Of a stretch of 61,952 bases of DNA, positions 41,650 to 50,909 are shown piece by piece. The stretch covers positions 1-61,952 of the forward strand of contig JAWKYB010000024.1 of the NCBI GenBank assembly GCA_041396705.1, in the 5' to 3' direction. This DNA comes from Alphaproteobacteria bacterium. GTDB lineage: Bacteria; Pseudomonadota; Alphaproteobacteria; CALKHQ01. Position 1 is the stretch's first letter; every line of letters starts with the position of its first letter. The translations under genes were made by a program, and so were the position numbers. The notes beneath the pieces were generated by a model. It was not told where the DNA came from. It did not search any database and saw only the letters and a list, made by a program, of their open reading frames with translations.

Positions 41650-43287
41650 ATGAGCATGGACAATCGGTTCGGGCAGTCGCCCCAGCGTGACAGGAATCTG
41701 CGTCCCATCAGCTTCTTCCAGCGCATCGCCGCGCGGCAGGCCGGCTATGTGGTGGCCGCCGTGTGCGTGGTCGGCCTGCTGCTGACCATCGCGCAGATCG
41801 TCGAGGACTATTTCGATCATCGGGCCGAGATCGGCCATTCCGCGCAGCAGCTGCTGGCCACGGTGCGCCAGCCGGCCGCGCAGGCGGCGTTTATGGTCGA
41901 CAAGTCGCTGGCCCGCGAGGTGGCCTCGGGCCTGTTCGCGCACGAGGCCGTGGTCGAGGTGGTGATCACCACCGATTTCGGCGAGCCGCTGGCCGCGATC
42001 CAGCGCCCGCCGCGCGAATCGTCCTGGCTGGCCGAGCTTCTGTTCAGCGAGAAGCAGGCGATCACGCTGCCGCTGACGGTCAACCCGGAGTCGCCGTCGG
42101 AGGTCGGCAACGTCGCGATCACGCTCGACCCGCTGATCAGCGGCGAGGCCTTCCTGGTCCGGGCCAAGCGCGCCATCGTCTACGGTATCGTCCGCGCGGC
42201 CGTGCTGTCGGTGATCATCGCGGCGATCTTCTACCAGACGCTGACCAAGCCGTTGCTGACCCTGGTGCGCGCCTTCGGCGCGATCAACCCGCGCCGGCCG
42301 GACGCGGTGGCGATCGAGCCGCCCAGAGGCCACGAGCGCGACGAGATCGGCCATCTGGTCGACGCCGCCAATTCGCTGCTGGCCAACGTCGAGAAGAACC
42401 GGCAGCGGCTGCAGCTGTCGCGCAGCGAGGCGGATCGGCTGCGCCGCCGCGCCGAGGCGGCGAGTCAGGCGAAGACCCGCTTCCTGGCGACGATGAGCCA
42501 CGAGTTGCGCACCCCGCTCAACGCGATCCTCGGCTTCTCCGAGATGATCCGCGACGAGATCATCGGCAAGGTCGGCAACCCGAAGTACCGCGACTATGCC
42601 CGCGACATCCACGCCAGCGGCCGTCACCTGCTGCACCTGATCGGCGAGATCCTCGACATCTCCAAGATCGAGGCCGGCAAGATGGAGCTGGCGCCGCGCG
42701 TGCTTTCGCTGCAGCGGCTGCTGCACGGCATGGTCCGGGTGATCGAGATGCGGGCGATCGACAACCAGCTGCGGCTGGTCACCGAGATTCCCGACGAGCT
42801 GCCCGCGATCTGGGCCGACGAGCAGGCGATCAAGCAGGTGGTGCTCAACCTGCTGTCGAATGCGGTCAAGTTCACCCCGGCCGGCGGCACCATCACCGTA
42901 TCGGCGGAGGCGCAGGACGGCTTCGCCGTGGTCCGCGTCGCCGACACTGGCATCGGCATGTCGGAGGCCGACCTCGAACGGGTGTTCCAACCGTTCGAGC
43001 AGGCCGACAACCGCTACCAGCTCTCGGACGAGACCCGCGGCACCGGCCTCGGCCTGGCGCTGGCCCAGCGCCTGGTCGCGATGCACAACGGCCGGGTGAC
43101 CATTCAGAGCGCGCCGAAGCAGGGCACCACGGTGTCGTTCGAGCTGCCGCTCGCCGACCACCAGGACGAGGACCACCCGCCGACCGAAGCGCCGGCGGCG
43201 CCGCGGCAGACCGCGATGATGCTGGCGGCCCCGGATGGCCTCGGCGAGAAGCCGGGCCGCACCGCGGCGGAGCAGGAAGCGGCCTAA
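41650..43287 (+). CDS. Membrane sensor histidine kinase
   Basis: 545 residues. TM1 is AGYVVAAVCVVGLLLTIAQIV (~31-51), then a periplasmic domain of ~125 residues (QQLLATVRQPAAQAAFMVDKSLAREVASGL) that looks like a CHASE/sCache-type sensor. TM2 is AIVYGIVRAAVLSVIIAAIFYQ, followed by a HAMP-like linker. The HisKA box has phosphoacceptor H284 in MSHELRTPLNAILGFSEM. The HATPase has N, D/G1 (VADTGIGMS), F (FQPFEQAD) and G2 (GTGLGLALAQRL) boxes. There is no receiver domain and no response-regulator gene nearby. It pairs with the upstream binding protein. Confidence 0.92.
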   Translation: MSMDNRFGQSPQRDRNLRPISFFQRIAARQAGYVVAAVCVVGLLLTIAQIVEDYFDHRAEIGHSAQQLLATVRQPAAQAAFMVDKSLAREVASGLFAHEAVVEVVITTDFGEPLAAIQRPPRESSWLAELLFSEKQAITLPLTVNPESPSEVGNVAITLDPLISGEAFLVRAKRAIVYGIVRAAVLSVIIAAIFYQTLTKPLLTLVRAFGAINPRRPDAVAIEPPRGHERDEIGHLVDAANSLLANVEKNRQRLQLSRSEADRLRRRAEAASQAKTRFLATMSHELRTPLNAILGFSEMIRDEIIGKVGNPKYRDYARDIHASGRHLLHLIGEILDISKIEAGKMELAPRVLSLQRLLHGMVRVIEMRAIDNQLRLVTEIPDELPAIWADEQAIKQVVLNLLSNAVKFTPAGGTITVSAEAQDGFAVVRVADTGIGMSEADLERVFQPFEQADNRYQLSDETRGTGLGLALAQRLVAMHNGRVTIQSAPKQGTTVSFELPLADHQDEDHPPTEAPAAPRQTAMMLAAPDGLGEKPGRTAAEQEAA

Positions 43288-43333
43288 CGCCCCTGCCCCG
43301 TCCCGCCGCCGCCCGCGACGCCGGACGCCGGCC

Positions 43334-43765
43334 TCACGGCACCTGCGAGCAACGGTAAGTGAACTCCATCTTGCCTTCGCAGCCGGGGTCGTAGTTCCAC
43401 AGGCAGGTCGCCTCGGCCGACTGGCCCTGCACCAGCACCGACTGCCCGACCGTGGTGCCCGGCTGCCAGCCCCAGCTCACCTGCATCGGATATTCGCACT
43501 GGTTGGTCAGCACCCAGGTCAGCTGGGTGGCATAGCCCTGGTCGGTCTGCGCCGGGTGCATCGGCAGCTGCTCCATGGTGACGCACGCGGCGCCGTCGGT
43601 CCGGTACAGCCGGCACACCGGCCGGTCGTTCTGTGGCTGGAACTGGCCGCCGCCGGCCGACTGGCCACCGCCCCCCGGGGCTTGGCCGCCCGTGTTGCAC
43701 GATCCGAGAACCGCTGCCGCCCCTGCCAGCAGCACCGGGCCGAGCGCCCGGACAAATCGAGACAT
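43334..43765 (-). CDS. Putative lipoprotein, Cys-containing
   Basis: 143 residues. The lipobox AAAVLGSC makes Cys22 or so the lipid anchor. A Gly/Gln/Pro-rich linker (NTGGQAPGGGGQSAGGGQFQPQ) leads into a ~90-residue globular domain with several cysteines (VCRLYRTDGAACVTM, LTNQCEYPMQ, ATCLWNYDPGCEGK, YRCSQ). The small size, Cys pairs and position suggest a periplasm- or surface-exposed module of unknown function. Start 43765 has GGGAG 10 bases upstream. Confidence 0.7.
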   Translation of the reverse strand: MSRFVRALGPVLLAGAAAVLGSCNTGGQAPGGGGQSAGGGQFQPQNDRPVCRLYRTDGAACVTMEQLPMHPAQTDQGYATQLTWVLTNQCEYPMQVSWGWQPGTTVGQSVLVQGQSAEATCLWNYDPGCEGKMEFTYRCSQVP

Positions 43766-43823
43766 CTGGTCTTTTCTCCCTCGTTGACGCCGCCGCCGGA
43801 CGGAGCCGGCCGGCGTCGACCCG

Positions 43824-45560
43824 TCAATCGCCGCGGGCGATCCCCTCGCGCCGCGGATCGGCACCGCCAAGCAGCCCGTCGCCGTCGATCTTGATCATGT
43901 GCAGGCCGCTGTTCAACGGCATCACGCGCACGTCGTGCCCCATTGCCTCCAGCGCGTCCGCCAGGTCGGCGGCAGCGGTGCCCTCCTCCAGGTCGGTGCT
44001 GCCGTTGCGGTTGCCGAGATGTGGCAGCGCGACCGCGGCTTGCGGATCGAGCCCCCAGTCGAGCGCCGCGATGATCGCCTGCGCGACATAGCCGATGATG
44101 CGGCTGCCGCCCGGCGAGCCCACCACCAGCACCAGCCGCCCGTCCGCATCGAACACCATGGTCGGTGCCATCGAGCTCCGCGGCCGCTTGCCAGGCTCGA
44201 CCCGGTTGGCGACCGGCCCCGCCGCATCCTCCGGCCGGAACGAGAAATCGGTCAGCTGGTTGTTGAGCAGCACCCCGTGCACCATCACCCGTGACCCGAA
44301 TGCGCTCTCGATCGAGGTGGTCATGGCGACGGCATTGCCGTCGGCGTCCACGATCGAGATGTGGCTGGTCGACGGCAGTTCCAACGAGACCCCGGGCTCG
44401 AAGTTCCAACCCTGCTGCCGGTCCGGCGTGCCGGCGGCGGCTTCGCCCATGTCCTTGTCGGGATCGATCAGGCGCGAGCGTTCGGCCAGGTAGGCCGGGT
44501 CGAGCAGCCCTTCGACCGGCACGTCGACGAAGCCGGGGTCGGCGATGTAGAGGTTGCGGTCGGCGAAGGCCAGCCGCCCGGCCTCCGCGAACAGATGGGC
44601 GAACTCGGCCGAGCCCGGATCGAGCGCGGCGATGTCGAAGCGCTCCAGCAGGCCCATGATCTCGAGAAGCGTGACCCCGCCCGAGGTCGGCGGCGGCATG
44701 CCGCAGATGCGCCAGACCCGGTAGGGCGCGCACACCGGATCGCGGCGGATGGCGGCATAGCGCGTCATGTCGTCGAGGTTGAGCAGGCCGGGATTGTCGG
44801 GCGCGTTGCGCACCGCGGTGACGATATCGAAGGCGATCGAGCCGCTGTAGAAGGCATCGGCGCCCTCCGTCGCGATCGTGCGCAACAGGTCGGCATAGCG
44901 CGGGTTGCGCAGGACGTGGCCGACCGGCAGCGGCTCGCCGCGATCGTTGTAGAAATAGCTGCGCGCCGTCTCGTAGCGCGCCAGATGCTCGTCCTCGGTG
45001 ATCAATGCGTTGAGGCGCGGCGAGACGATGAAGCCCTGCTCGGCCAGCTCGATCGCCGGTTCGAACAGTTCGGCCCAGGGCAGCCGGCCATGGTCACTGT
45101 GTGCGCGCTCCAGCAGCCGCAGCAGTCCGGGGGTGCCGACCGAGCGGCCGCCGACGACCGCGTCCCAGAAGCCCATCGGCTCGCCGTCGTCGCCCATGAA
45201 CAGCGACTCGCCGGCCTCGGCCGGTGCGGTCTCGCGCCCGTCATAAGCGTCCAGCACGCCGGTGCCGGCATCCCAGGCCAGCATGAAGGCGCCGCCGCCC
45301 AGCCCCGACGACTGCGGCTCGACCAGGTTGAGGACCAGTTGCACCGCAATGGCGGCGTCGACCGCGCTGCCGCCGGCGCGCAGAATCGACACCCCGGTCT
45401 CGGTGGCGTAGGGGTTGGCGGCGACGACCATGAACGATTCGGTCCGCACGACCTCGCCATGGGCGAGGCCGGTCGCCCCTTCCGGCGGCGGCTGTTCGGC
45501 GCCCAGCGGCGCCGAGAGGAGCAGGGCCGCGATTGCGGCGAGGGGCGTCAAGATTCGCAT
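43824..45560 (-). CDS. ggt: Gamma-glutamyltransferase (Ntn-hydrolase)
   Basis: 578-residue exported proenzyme; signal RILTPLAAIAALLLSAPLGA. The chain self-cleaves before the nucleophilic Thr398 in PSTSHISIVDADGNAVAMTTSIES. Upstream marks are ETGVSILRAGGSAVDAAIAVQLVLNLVEPQSSGLGGGAFML at the family N-terminus, and downstream RPRSSMAPTMVF and GSPGGSRIIGYVAQAI. It removes or transfers the gamma-glutamyl group of glutathione in the periplasm. AGGA precedes the start. The gene shares a 129-bp divergent region with the macroglobulin gene. Confidence 0.95.
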   Translation of the reverse strand: MRILTPLAAIAALLLSAPLGAEQPPPEGATGLAHGEVVRTESFMVVAANPYATETGVSILRAGGSAVDAAIAVQLVLNLVEPQSSGLGGGAFMLAWDAGTGVLDAYDGRETAPAEAGESLFMGDDGEPMGFWDAVVGGRSVGTPGLLRLLERAHSDHGRLPWAELFEPAIELAEQGFIVSPRLNALITEDEHLARYETARSYFYNDRGEPLPVGHVLRNPRYADLLRTIATEGADAFYSGSIAFDIVTAVRNAPDNPGLLNLDDMTRYAAIRRDPVCAPYRVWRICGMPPPTSGGVTLLEIMGLLERFDIAALDPGSAEFAHLFAEAGRLAFADRNLYIADPGFVDVPVEGLLDPAYLAERSRLIDPDKDMGEAAAGTPDRQQGWNFEPGVSLELPSTSHISIVDADGNAVAMTTSIESAFGSRVMVHGVLLNNQLTDFSFRPEDAAGPVANRVEPGKRPRSSMAPTMVFDADGRLVLVVGSPGGSRIIGYVAQAIIAALDWGLDPQAAVALPHLGNRNGSTDLEEGTAAADLADALEAMGHDVRVMPLNSGLHMIKIDGDGLLGGADPRREGIARGD

Positions 45561-45689
45561 GGCACCGGTCCTGATGTTTGCAGGATATCCTACAGGCAAC
45601 AGGGCCGCGAACCAACGGATACGGACCATGATTTCGTCGCATTCCAAATGCTAGGGTCGAAGCAAGGGATCGAATTGGCGGAGGTGTTC
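45561..45689. promoter_or_regulatory. Divergent ggt/macroglobulin promoter region
   Basis: 129 bases with promoters in both directions implied. A 10-bp palindrome AGGATATCCT (45582-45591) is 22 bases upstream of ggt and might be an operator. GGAGG 5 bases before 45690 is the macroglobulin ribosome binding site. Confidence 0.35.
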
Positions 45690-48600
45690 ATGTCTGTCGT
45701 GCGAATGTGCGCAAGATTGCTGCTGGTTGCCGGCCTGACCATTGCCGGCGCGGCCCAGGCATTCGAGGCGCCGCGTTTCGCGGCCCAGGCCGACGACTAC
45801 CGCGACCGGTTGATGGCTCACATCGACGAAACCGGGCGGGACACCTATGGCGCGGCCGACCAGTGGCTGCCGCGCGGCCAACGCCAGCTGGCCGAGGACC
45901 AGGTCTCCGCCGCGATCGACAGCCTGGAAATCGCCGCCGGCCTCGGCGACGACAGCTATGCCCTGTGGCGCGACCTCGCCGACGCGTGGCGCAACTACAG
46001 CCCGAACGCGCCCGAGGCGATTGCGGCAACCTACAACGCCTGGCGCACCGCCGACACCGACCGGCGCCGCGCCGACGCCCTGGTCGACCTGGGCGACCTG
46101 CTCGAATTTCTTGACGAGTACACCCTGGCCGCCGACGCCTTCGACGCCGCCAATGCCATCCGCTTCGATCCCGACGTCGACGAGCATGCCGCCTTCCTGC
46201 GCCGCGAATACGGGTTCCGCGCCGCCTATGTCGACACCTATTCCGACCGCGACGACCCGCGCGCCTGCGTGCAATTCACCCAGCCGCTGCCCCAGCCGCG
46301 CACCGCGGACCTGTCCCCCTACATCCGTCTGGAGCCGGCCGAACCGTTCGAAATGTCGGTCGAGGGCTACAGCCTGTGCCTGAACGGCCTGCGCCACGGC
46401 GAGACCTACAACATCACGGTGTTGGCCGGGCTGCCCTCGGGCGCCACCAGCGAGCGCACCTTCGAGGACTTCACCTACGCGCTGTCGGTCGAAAACCGCA
46501 CGCCGGCCGCCAGCTTCCGCGGCTCGGCCTACGTGCTGCCGCGCGGCGGCGAGGGCACGCTGCCGCTGGCCACGGTCAACGTCGACCTGGTCGAGGTCGA
46601 GGTGCTGCGCATCAACGACCGCAATCTGATCGACCAGGTGGTGCGCGAGCGCGTCGGCGACGCGCTGGACGGCTGGGACGTCGACGACGTCCGCGACAAC
46701 GCCGGCGAGCTGGTCTGGCACGGCGAGATGCCGATCGAGCGGGTCGAGAACCGCGAGGTCACAACCGGGCTGCCGATCGACGAGGTGCTGACCGACCCCG
46801 AGCCCGGCGTCTATCTGGTCGTCGCCGCGATCAAGACCGACAACGAGGACGAGTATTACTACTACGACGACCGCGCGACGCAGTGGGTCATCATCTCCGA
46901 CATCGGCCTGACCAGCTTCACCGGCGCCGACGGGCTGCACGTTGCCGTGCGCTCGCTGCAGACCGGCGGACCGCTGGCCGGCGTCACCATCGACCTGATC
47001 GCCCGCAACAACGAGGTGCTGGGCAGCGGCGTCAGCGACGACAACGGCCTGGTCGCCTTCGGTGCCGGGCTGGTCGCCGGCGAGGGCGGCCGCCGCCCTG
47101 GCATGGTGCAGGCGCGCGAGGGCGAGGCCGACTTCGCCTTCCTGTCGTTGGTCGGCTCCGCCTTCGACCTGTCCGACCGCGGCGTCGCCGGCCGGGCCAC
47201 GCCCGGACCGATCGACGGCTATCTCTATACCGAGCGCGGGGTCTACCGGCCCGGCGAGACGGTGCACGTGACCGGGCTGCTGCGCGACGCGCATGCGCGC
47301 GCAATGACCGACATGCCGCTGACCGTGCTGCTGCTGCGCCCCGACGGCATCGAGGCCGAGCGCCAGATCCTGCATGACCAGGGTTTGGGCAGCTACCGCT
47401 ACGACTACGACCTGTCGGCGTCGGCCTACTCCGGCACGTGGACGGTGCAGGCCTATGTCGATCCCGAGGGCGACGCCGTCGGCGAGGTCCGGTTCCAGGT
47501 CGAAGACTTCGTTCCGGTCCGGATCAGGCTGGACATCACCGCGGACCAGGACGCGGTGCGGCCCGGCAGCGCGACCACCATCGACGTCTCGGCGCAGTAT
47601 CTGTACGGCGCGCCGGCGGTCGACCTGCCCGGCGAGGCCACCGTGCTGCTGCGCGAGGACTACAGCCCGTGGCCGGAGTTCCCCGACTACAGCTTCGGCA
47701 TGGCGCAGGAAAGCTTCGAGCCGATCCGCGAGCCGCTCGACTTCGCCAACACCGACGAGGGCGGGCACGGCCGCATCTTCCTGTCGCTGGACGAGCTGCC
47801 CGACACGACCCTGCCGCTCGAGGCGGTGATCCGTGCCTCGGTGTTCGATGTCGGCGGCCGCCCGGTCAACGGCAGCATCACGCTACCGGTGCGCAGCGAC
47901 CGGCCGTCGATCGGCATCGCCCCGCAGTTCGACTATTCGGTCGAGTATGACAGCGACGCCGGCTTCCAGGTCATCCTGCTCGACGGCGACGGCAACCGCA
48001 TCGCCGGCACCGACCTGCGCTACGAGCTGGTCAAGGAGCAGTACAACTACTACTGGTGGTGGCGCGGCTACTGGGACTACGAGTATAGCGTCTACGATGT
48101 CCCGGTGACCGACGGTGCGATCACCGTCGCCGCCGACCAGCCGGCCGCGCTGACGCTGCCGGTCGAGTGGGGCCGCTACCGCCTCTACGTGTTCGACCCG
48201 ATCAGCGGCGCGGCCAGCAGCGTGCGGTTCAGCGCCGGCTGGTGGGTGGCGCGCGGGCAGAGCGACACGCCCGACCAGCTGGAGATCGCATTCGACAAGG
48301 ACAGCTATGCGATCGGCGAGACGGCGCGCATCGCCATCGAGGCGCCCTATGCCGGCGAGGCGCTGCTTGCGATCGCCAACGACGGCGTGATCGAGACCCG
48401 CAACGTCGCCCTGACCCAGGGCAGCAACGTGGTCGAGTTCAGCGTCGGCGAGGACTGGGGCGTCGGCGCCTATGCGCTGGCGACGCTGTACCGCGCCGGC
48501 CAGGACATCGATCCGTCGCGCGGCGTGTTCGGCCCCGGGCGCGCCGTCGGCGTGTCGTGGATGGCCGTCGACATGACCGACCGCACCCTGACGGTCACCA

Positions 48601-50906
48601 TGGAGACCCCCGATGTCGTGCGTCCGCGCGGCACCTTCGATCTCGACATGCAGATCGCCGGCCTCGACCAGGGCGAGCAGGCCTTCCTGACGCTTGCCGC
48701 GGTCGACGAGGGCATCCTGCTGCTGACCCGGTTCGAATCGCCCGACGCGGTCGACTACTACTACGGCCAGCGCCGGCTGGGCCTGGAGATGCGCGACCTG
48801 TACGGCCAGCTGATCGTCAGCGAGGGCCGGCGCGGCCAGTTGCGTTTCGGCGGCGACGGCGAGGACGAGGCCCTGCTCGACGAGCAGAGCGCGACCCCGC
48901 CGGTCCGCACCGTGCGCACGGTGGCGCTGTACAGCGGCATCGTCACCGTCGGCGAGGGCGGCCGGGTCACCCTGCCGCTCGACATCCCCGACTACAATGG
49001 CGAGCTGCGCCTGATGGCGGTGGCCTGGAGCGCCGATTCCGTCGGTTCCGCCGACCAGCCGCTGACGGTGCGCGACCCGGTGGTCAGCGAGGTCGCCCTG
49101 CCCCGCGTGCTGGCGCCCTCCGACCTGGCCGAGATCACGGTCAGCCTGCACAACGTGGACGGCCCGGCCGGCACCTACCAGGTCGACCTGCGCGTCTACG
49201 GCCCGCTGGCGCTGGACGACGCCGGCAGCTTCCAGGTGCAGCTGGGTGAGGACGAGCGGTTCAGCACCGAGATGGTGGTGACCGCGGACAGCATCGGCAT
49301 CGGCGACGTCACCCTGGCGCTGGCCGGTCCCGACGGCTTCGCCATCGACCGGTCCTGGCAGATCGCGGTGCGGGCGGCGCAGCCCTATGTGACCGACCGC
49401 ATCTCCGGCCTGCTGCAGCCGGGCCAGACCCTGCTGGTCGACGACGCGCTCTACGACGAGTACCTGCCCGACACGCCGGAGCTGGCCGCCAGCTTCAGCA
49501 CCCGGCCGAACTTCGACGTGCCCGGGCTGGTGCGTGCGCTCGACCAGTATCCCTATGGCTGTGCCGAGCAGGTGACCAGTCGCGCCATGCCGCTGCTCTA
49601 CCTGTCCGAGGTGGCCGAGGCCTGGGGCGACGACGACGAGCAGCCGGTCAACGTCGACGACCGGATCCGCCGCGCCATCGGCCGGCTGATGTCCTACCAG
49701 GCCTGGTCCGGCGCCTTCTCGCGCTGGAGCCCCTATGGCTCGGAGGATGCCTGGCTCAGCGCCTATGTGATGGACTTCCTGACCCGGGCCCGCGAGCAGG
49801 GCTATCCGGTGCCCGACCGTGCCTACCAGCGCGGCCTGGACTGGCTGGCCGACTACGTCACCTGGTACGACAGCCGCAACAGCTGCCGTCCGGCGGCGGC
49901 CTATGCGCTGTACACGCTGGCGCGGGCGGGGCAAGCCGACATCGGCGACCTGCGCTACTATGCCGACACCTGCATGACCAGCTTCCAGAGCCCGCTGGCC
50001 CGCGGCCAGCTCGGCGTCGCACTGGCCAATTACGGCGACCTCGGCCGCTCGGAATACGCCTTCGACCAGGCGGAGCAGCCGCGGATCACCGGGGTGACCC
50101 TGCGCGACTACGGCTCGGAGCTGCGCGACAGCGCCGCCCTGGTGGCGCTGATGGCCGAGGCCGGCATCCGCGACGAGCGCTGGTTCGAGATGGCGGACGA
50201 GGCCGCGCTGACCTTCAGCCGGTCGCGCTACACCAGCACCCAGGAGAACGCCTGGCTGCTGCTGGCGGCGCATGCCCTGCTGGAAGGCCAGGAGGCGATG
50301 GAGCTGTCGGTCGACGGCGTGCCCCAGGCGCCGACCACCACGCCGCTGGATCTGATCCCCAGCTTCGCCGACCTGGCCGGCGGCATCCGTATCGCCAACA
50401 TCGGCGACAGCCTGGTGCGCAGCGCGGTCACGGTGCGCGGCGTGCCTTCGGCACCGCGGCCGGCGGAGGCCAACGGCATGACCATCACCCGCAGCTTCAT
50501 GCGGGTCGACGGCACGCCGTTCGATCCGGCGACCGAGACCCTGAGCCAGAACGACCTGGTCGTCGTGCTGGTCGAGGTGAAGCCGCAGGGCGACTTCACC
50601 TACGACATGCTGATCGTCGACCTGGTCCCGGCCGGGTTGGAGATCGAGAACCCGCGCATCGGCGAAAGCCGCGGCCTGGAGGAGCTGAGCCAGGAGCTCG
50701 ACCTGTCCTATCCGGAGCATGTCGAGATGCGCGACGATCGCTTCGTGGCCGCGATCGAATCGTCCAATACCGTGCGGGTGGCCTATCTGGCCCGCGCGGT
50801 GACGCCCGGCGACTTCGTGCTGCCGCCCTCGTTCGTCGAGGACATGTACACGCCGTCGCTGAACGCGCGCACCGAGATGGGCCGCCTGGTGATCGAGGCG
50901 CGCTGA
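45690..50906 (+). CDS. Bacterial alpha-2-macroglobulin, thioester type
   Basis: 1738 residues. The signal peptide VVRMCARLLLVAGLTIAGAAQA ends in a normal AxA site with no lipobox, unlike the E. coli YfhM lipoprotein. Residues ~30-170 form a TPR-like helical extension (DQVSAAIDSLEIAAGLGDDSYALWRDLADAW) before the MG domains. MG repeats include GYLYTERGVYRPGETVHVTGLLRD; the thioester motif is YPYGCAEQ with C1291; and the TED helices (RIRRAIGRLMSYQAWSGAFSRWS) follow. It ends with a receptor-binding-like region (LIVDLVPAGLEIENPRIGESRG). It traps attacking proteases. pbpC follows after 3 bases, the canonical partner. The frame runs open for 443 codons upstream, into antisense of ggt, but the real start is 45690. 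Confidence 0.93.
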   Translation: MSVVRMCARLLLVAGLTIAGAAQAFEAPRFAAQADDYRDRLMAHIDETGRDTYGAADQWLPRGQRQLAEDQVSAAIDSLEIAAGLGDDSYALWRDLADAWRNYSPNAPEAIAATYNAWRTADTDRRRADALVDLGDLLEFLDEYTLAADAFDAANAIRFDPDVDEHAAFLRREYGFRAAYVDTYSDRDDPRACVQFTQPLPQPRTADLSPYIRLEPAEPFEMSVEGYSLCLNGLRHGETYNITVLAGLPSGATSERTFEDFTYALSVENRTPAASFRGSAYVLPRGGEGTLPLATVNVDLVEVEVLRINDRNLIDQVVRERVGDALDGWDVDDVRDNAGELVWHGEMPIERVENREVTTGLPIDEVLTDPEPGVYLVVAAIKTDNEDEYYYYDDRATQWVIISDIGLTSFTGADGLHVAVRSLQTGGPLAGVTIDLIARNNEVLGSGVSDDNGLVAFGAGLVAGEGGRRPGMVQAREGEADFAFLSLVGSAFDLSDRGVAGRATPGPIDGYLYTERGVYRPGETVHVTGLLRDAHARAMTDMPLTVLLLRPDGIEAERQILHDQGLGSYRYDYDLSASAYSGTWTVQAYVDPEGDAVGEVRFQVEDFVPVRIRLDITADQDAVRPGSATTIDVSAQYLYGAPAVDLPGEATVLLREDYSPWPEFPDYSFGMAQESFEPIREPLDFANTDEGGHGRIFLSLDELPDTTLPLEAVIRASVFDVGGRPVNGSITLPVRSDRPSIGIAPQFDYSVEYDSDAGFQVILLDGDGNRIAGTDLRYELVKEQYNYYWWWRGYWDYEYSVYDVPVTDGAITVAADQPAALTLPVEWGRYRLYVFDPISGAASSVRFSAGWWVARGQSDTPDQLEIAFDKDSYAIGETARIAIEAPYAGEALLAIANDGVIETRNVALTQGSNVVEFSVGEDWGVGAYALATLYRAGQDIDPSRGVFGPGRAVGVSWMAVDMTDRTLTVTMETPDVVRPRGTFDLDMQIAGLDQGEQAFLTLAAVDEGILLLTRFESPDAVDYYYGQRRLGLEMRDLYGQLIVSEGRRGQLRFGGDGEDEALLDEQSATPPVRTVRTVALYSGIVTVGEGGRVTLPLDIPDYNGELRLMAVAWSADSVGSADQPLTVRDPVVSEVALPRVLAPSDLAEITVSLHNVDGPAGTYQVDLRVYGPLALDDAGSFQVQLGEDERFSTEMVVTADSIGIGDVTLALAGPDGFAIDRSWQIAVRAAQPYVTDRISGLLQPGQTLLVDDALYDEYLPDTPELAASFSTRPNFDVPGLVRALDQYPYGCAEQVTSRAMPLLYLSEVAEAWGDDDEQPVNVDDRIRRAIGRLMSYQAWSGAFSRWSPYGSEDAWLSAYVMDFLTRAREQGYPVPDRAYQRGLDWLADYVTWYDSRNSCRPAAAYALYTLARAGQADIGDLRYYADTCMTSFQSPLARGQLGVALANYGDLGRSEYAFDQAEQPRITGVTLRDYGSELRDSAALVALMAEAGIRDERWFEMADEAALTFSRSRYTSTQENAWLLLAAHALLEGQEAMELSVDGVPQAPTTTPLDLIPSFADLAGGIRIANIGDSLVRSAVTVRGVPSAPRPAEANGMTITRSFMRVDGTPFDPATETLSQNDLVVVLVEVKPQGDFTYDMLIVDLVPAGLEIENPRIGESRGLEELSQELDLSYPEHVEMRDDRFVAAIESSNTVRVAYLARAVTPGDFVLPPSFVEDMYTPSLNARTEMGRLVIEAR

Positions 50907-50909
50907 ACC

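Noticed and set aside
44361..45689. In-frame extension of macroglobulin into the ggt region
   Set aside because: Antisense to ggt; signal peptide and ribosome binding site are at 45690.
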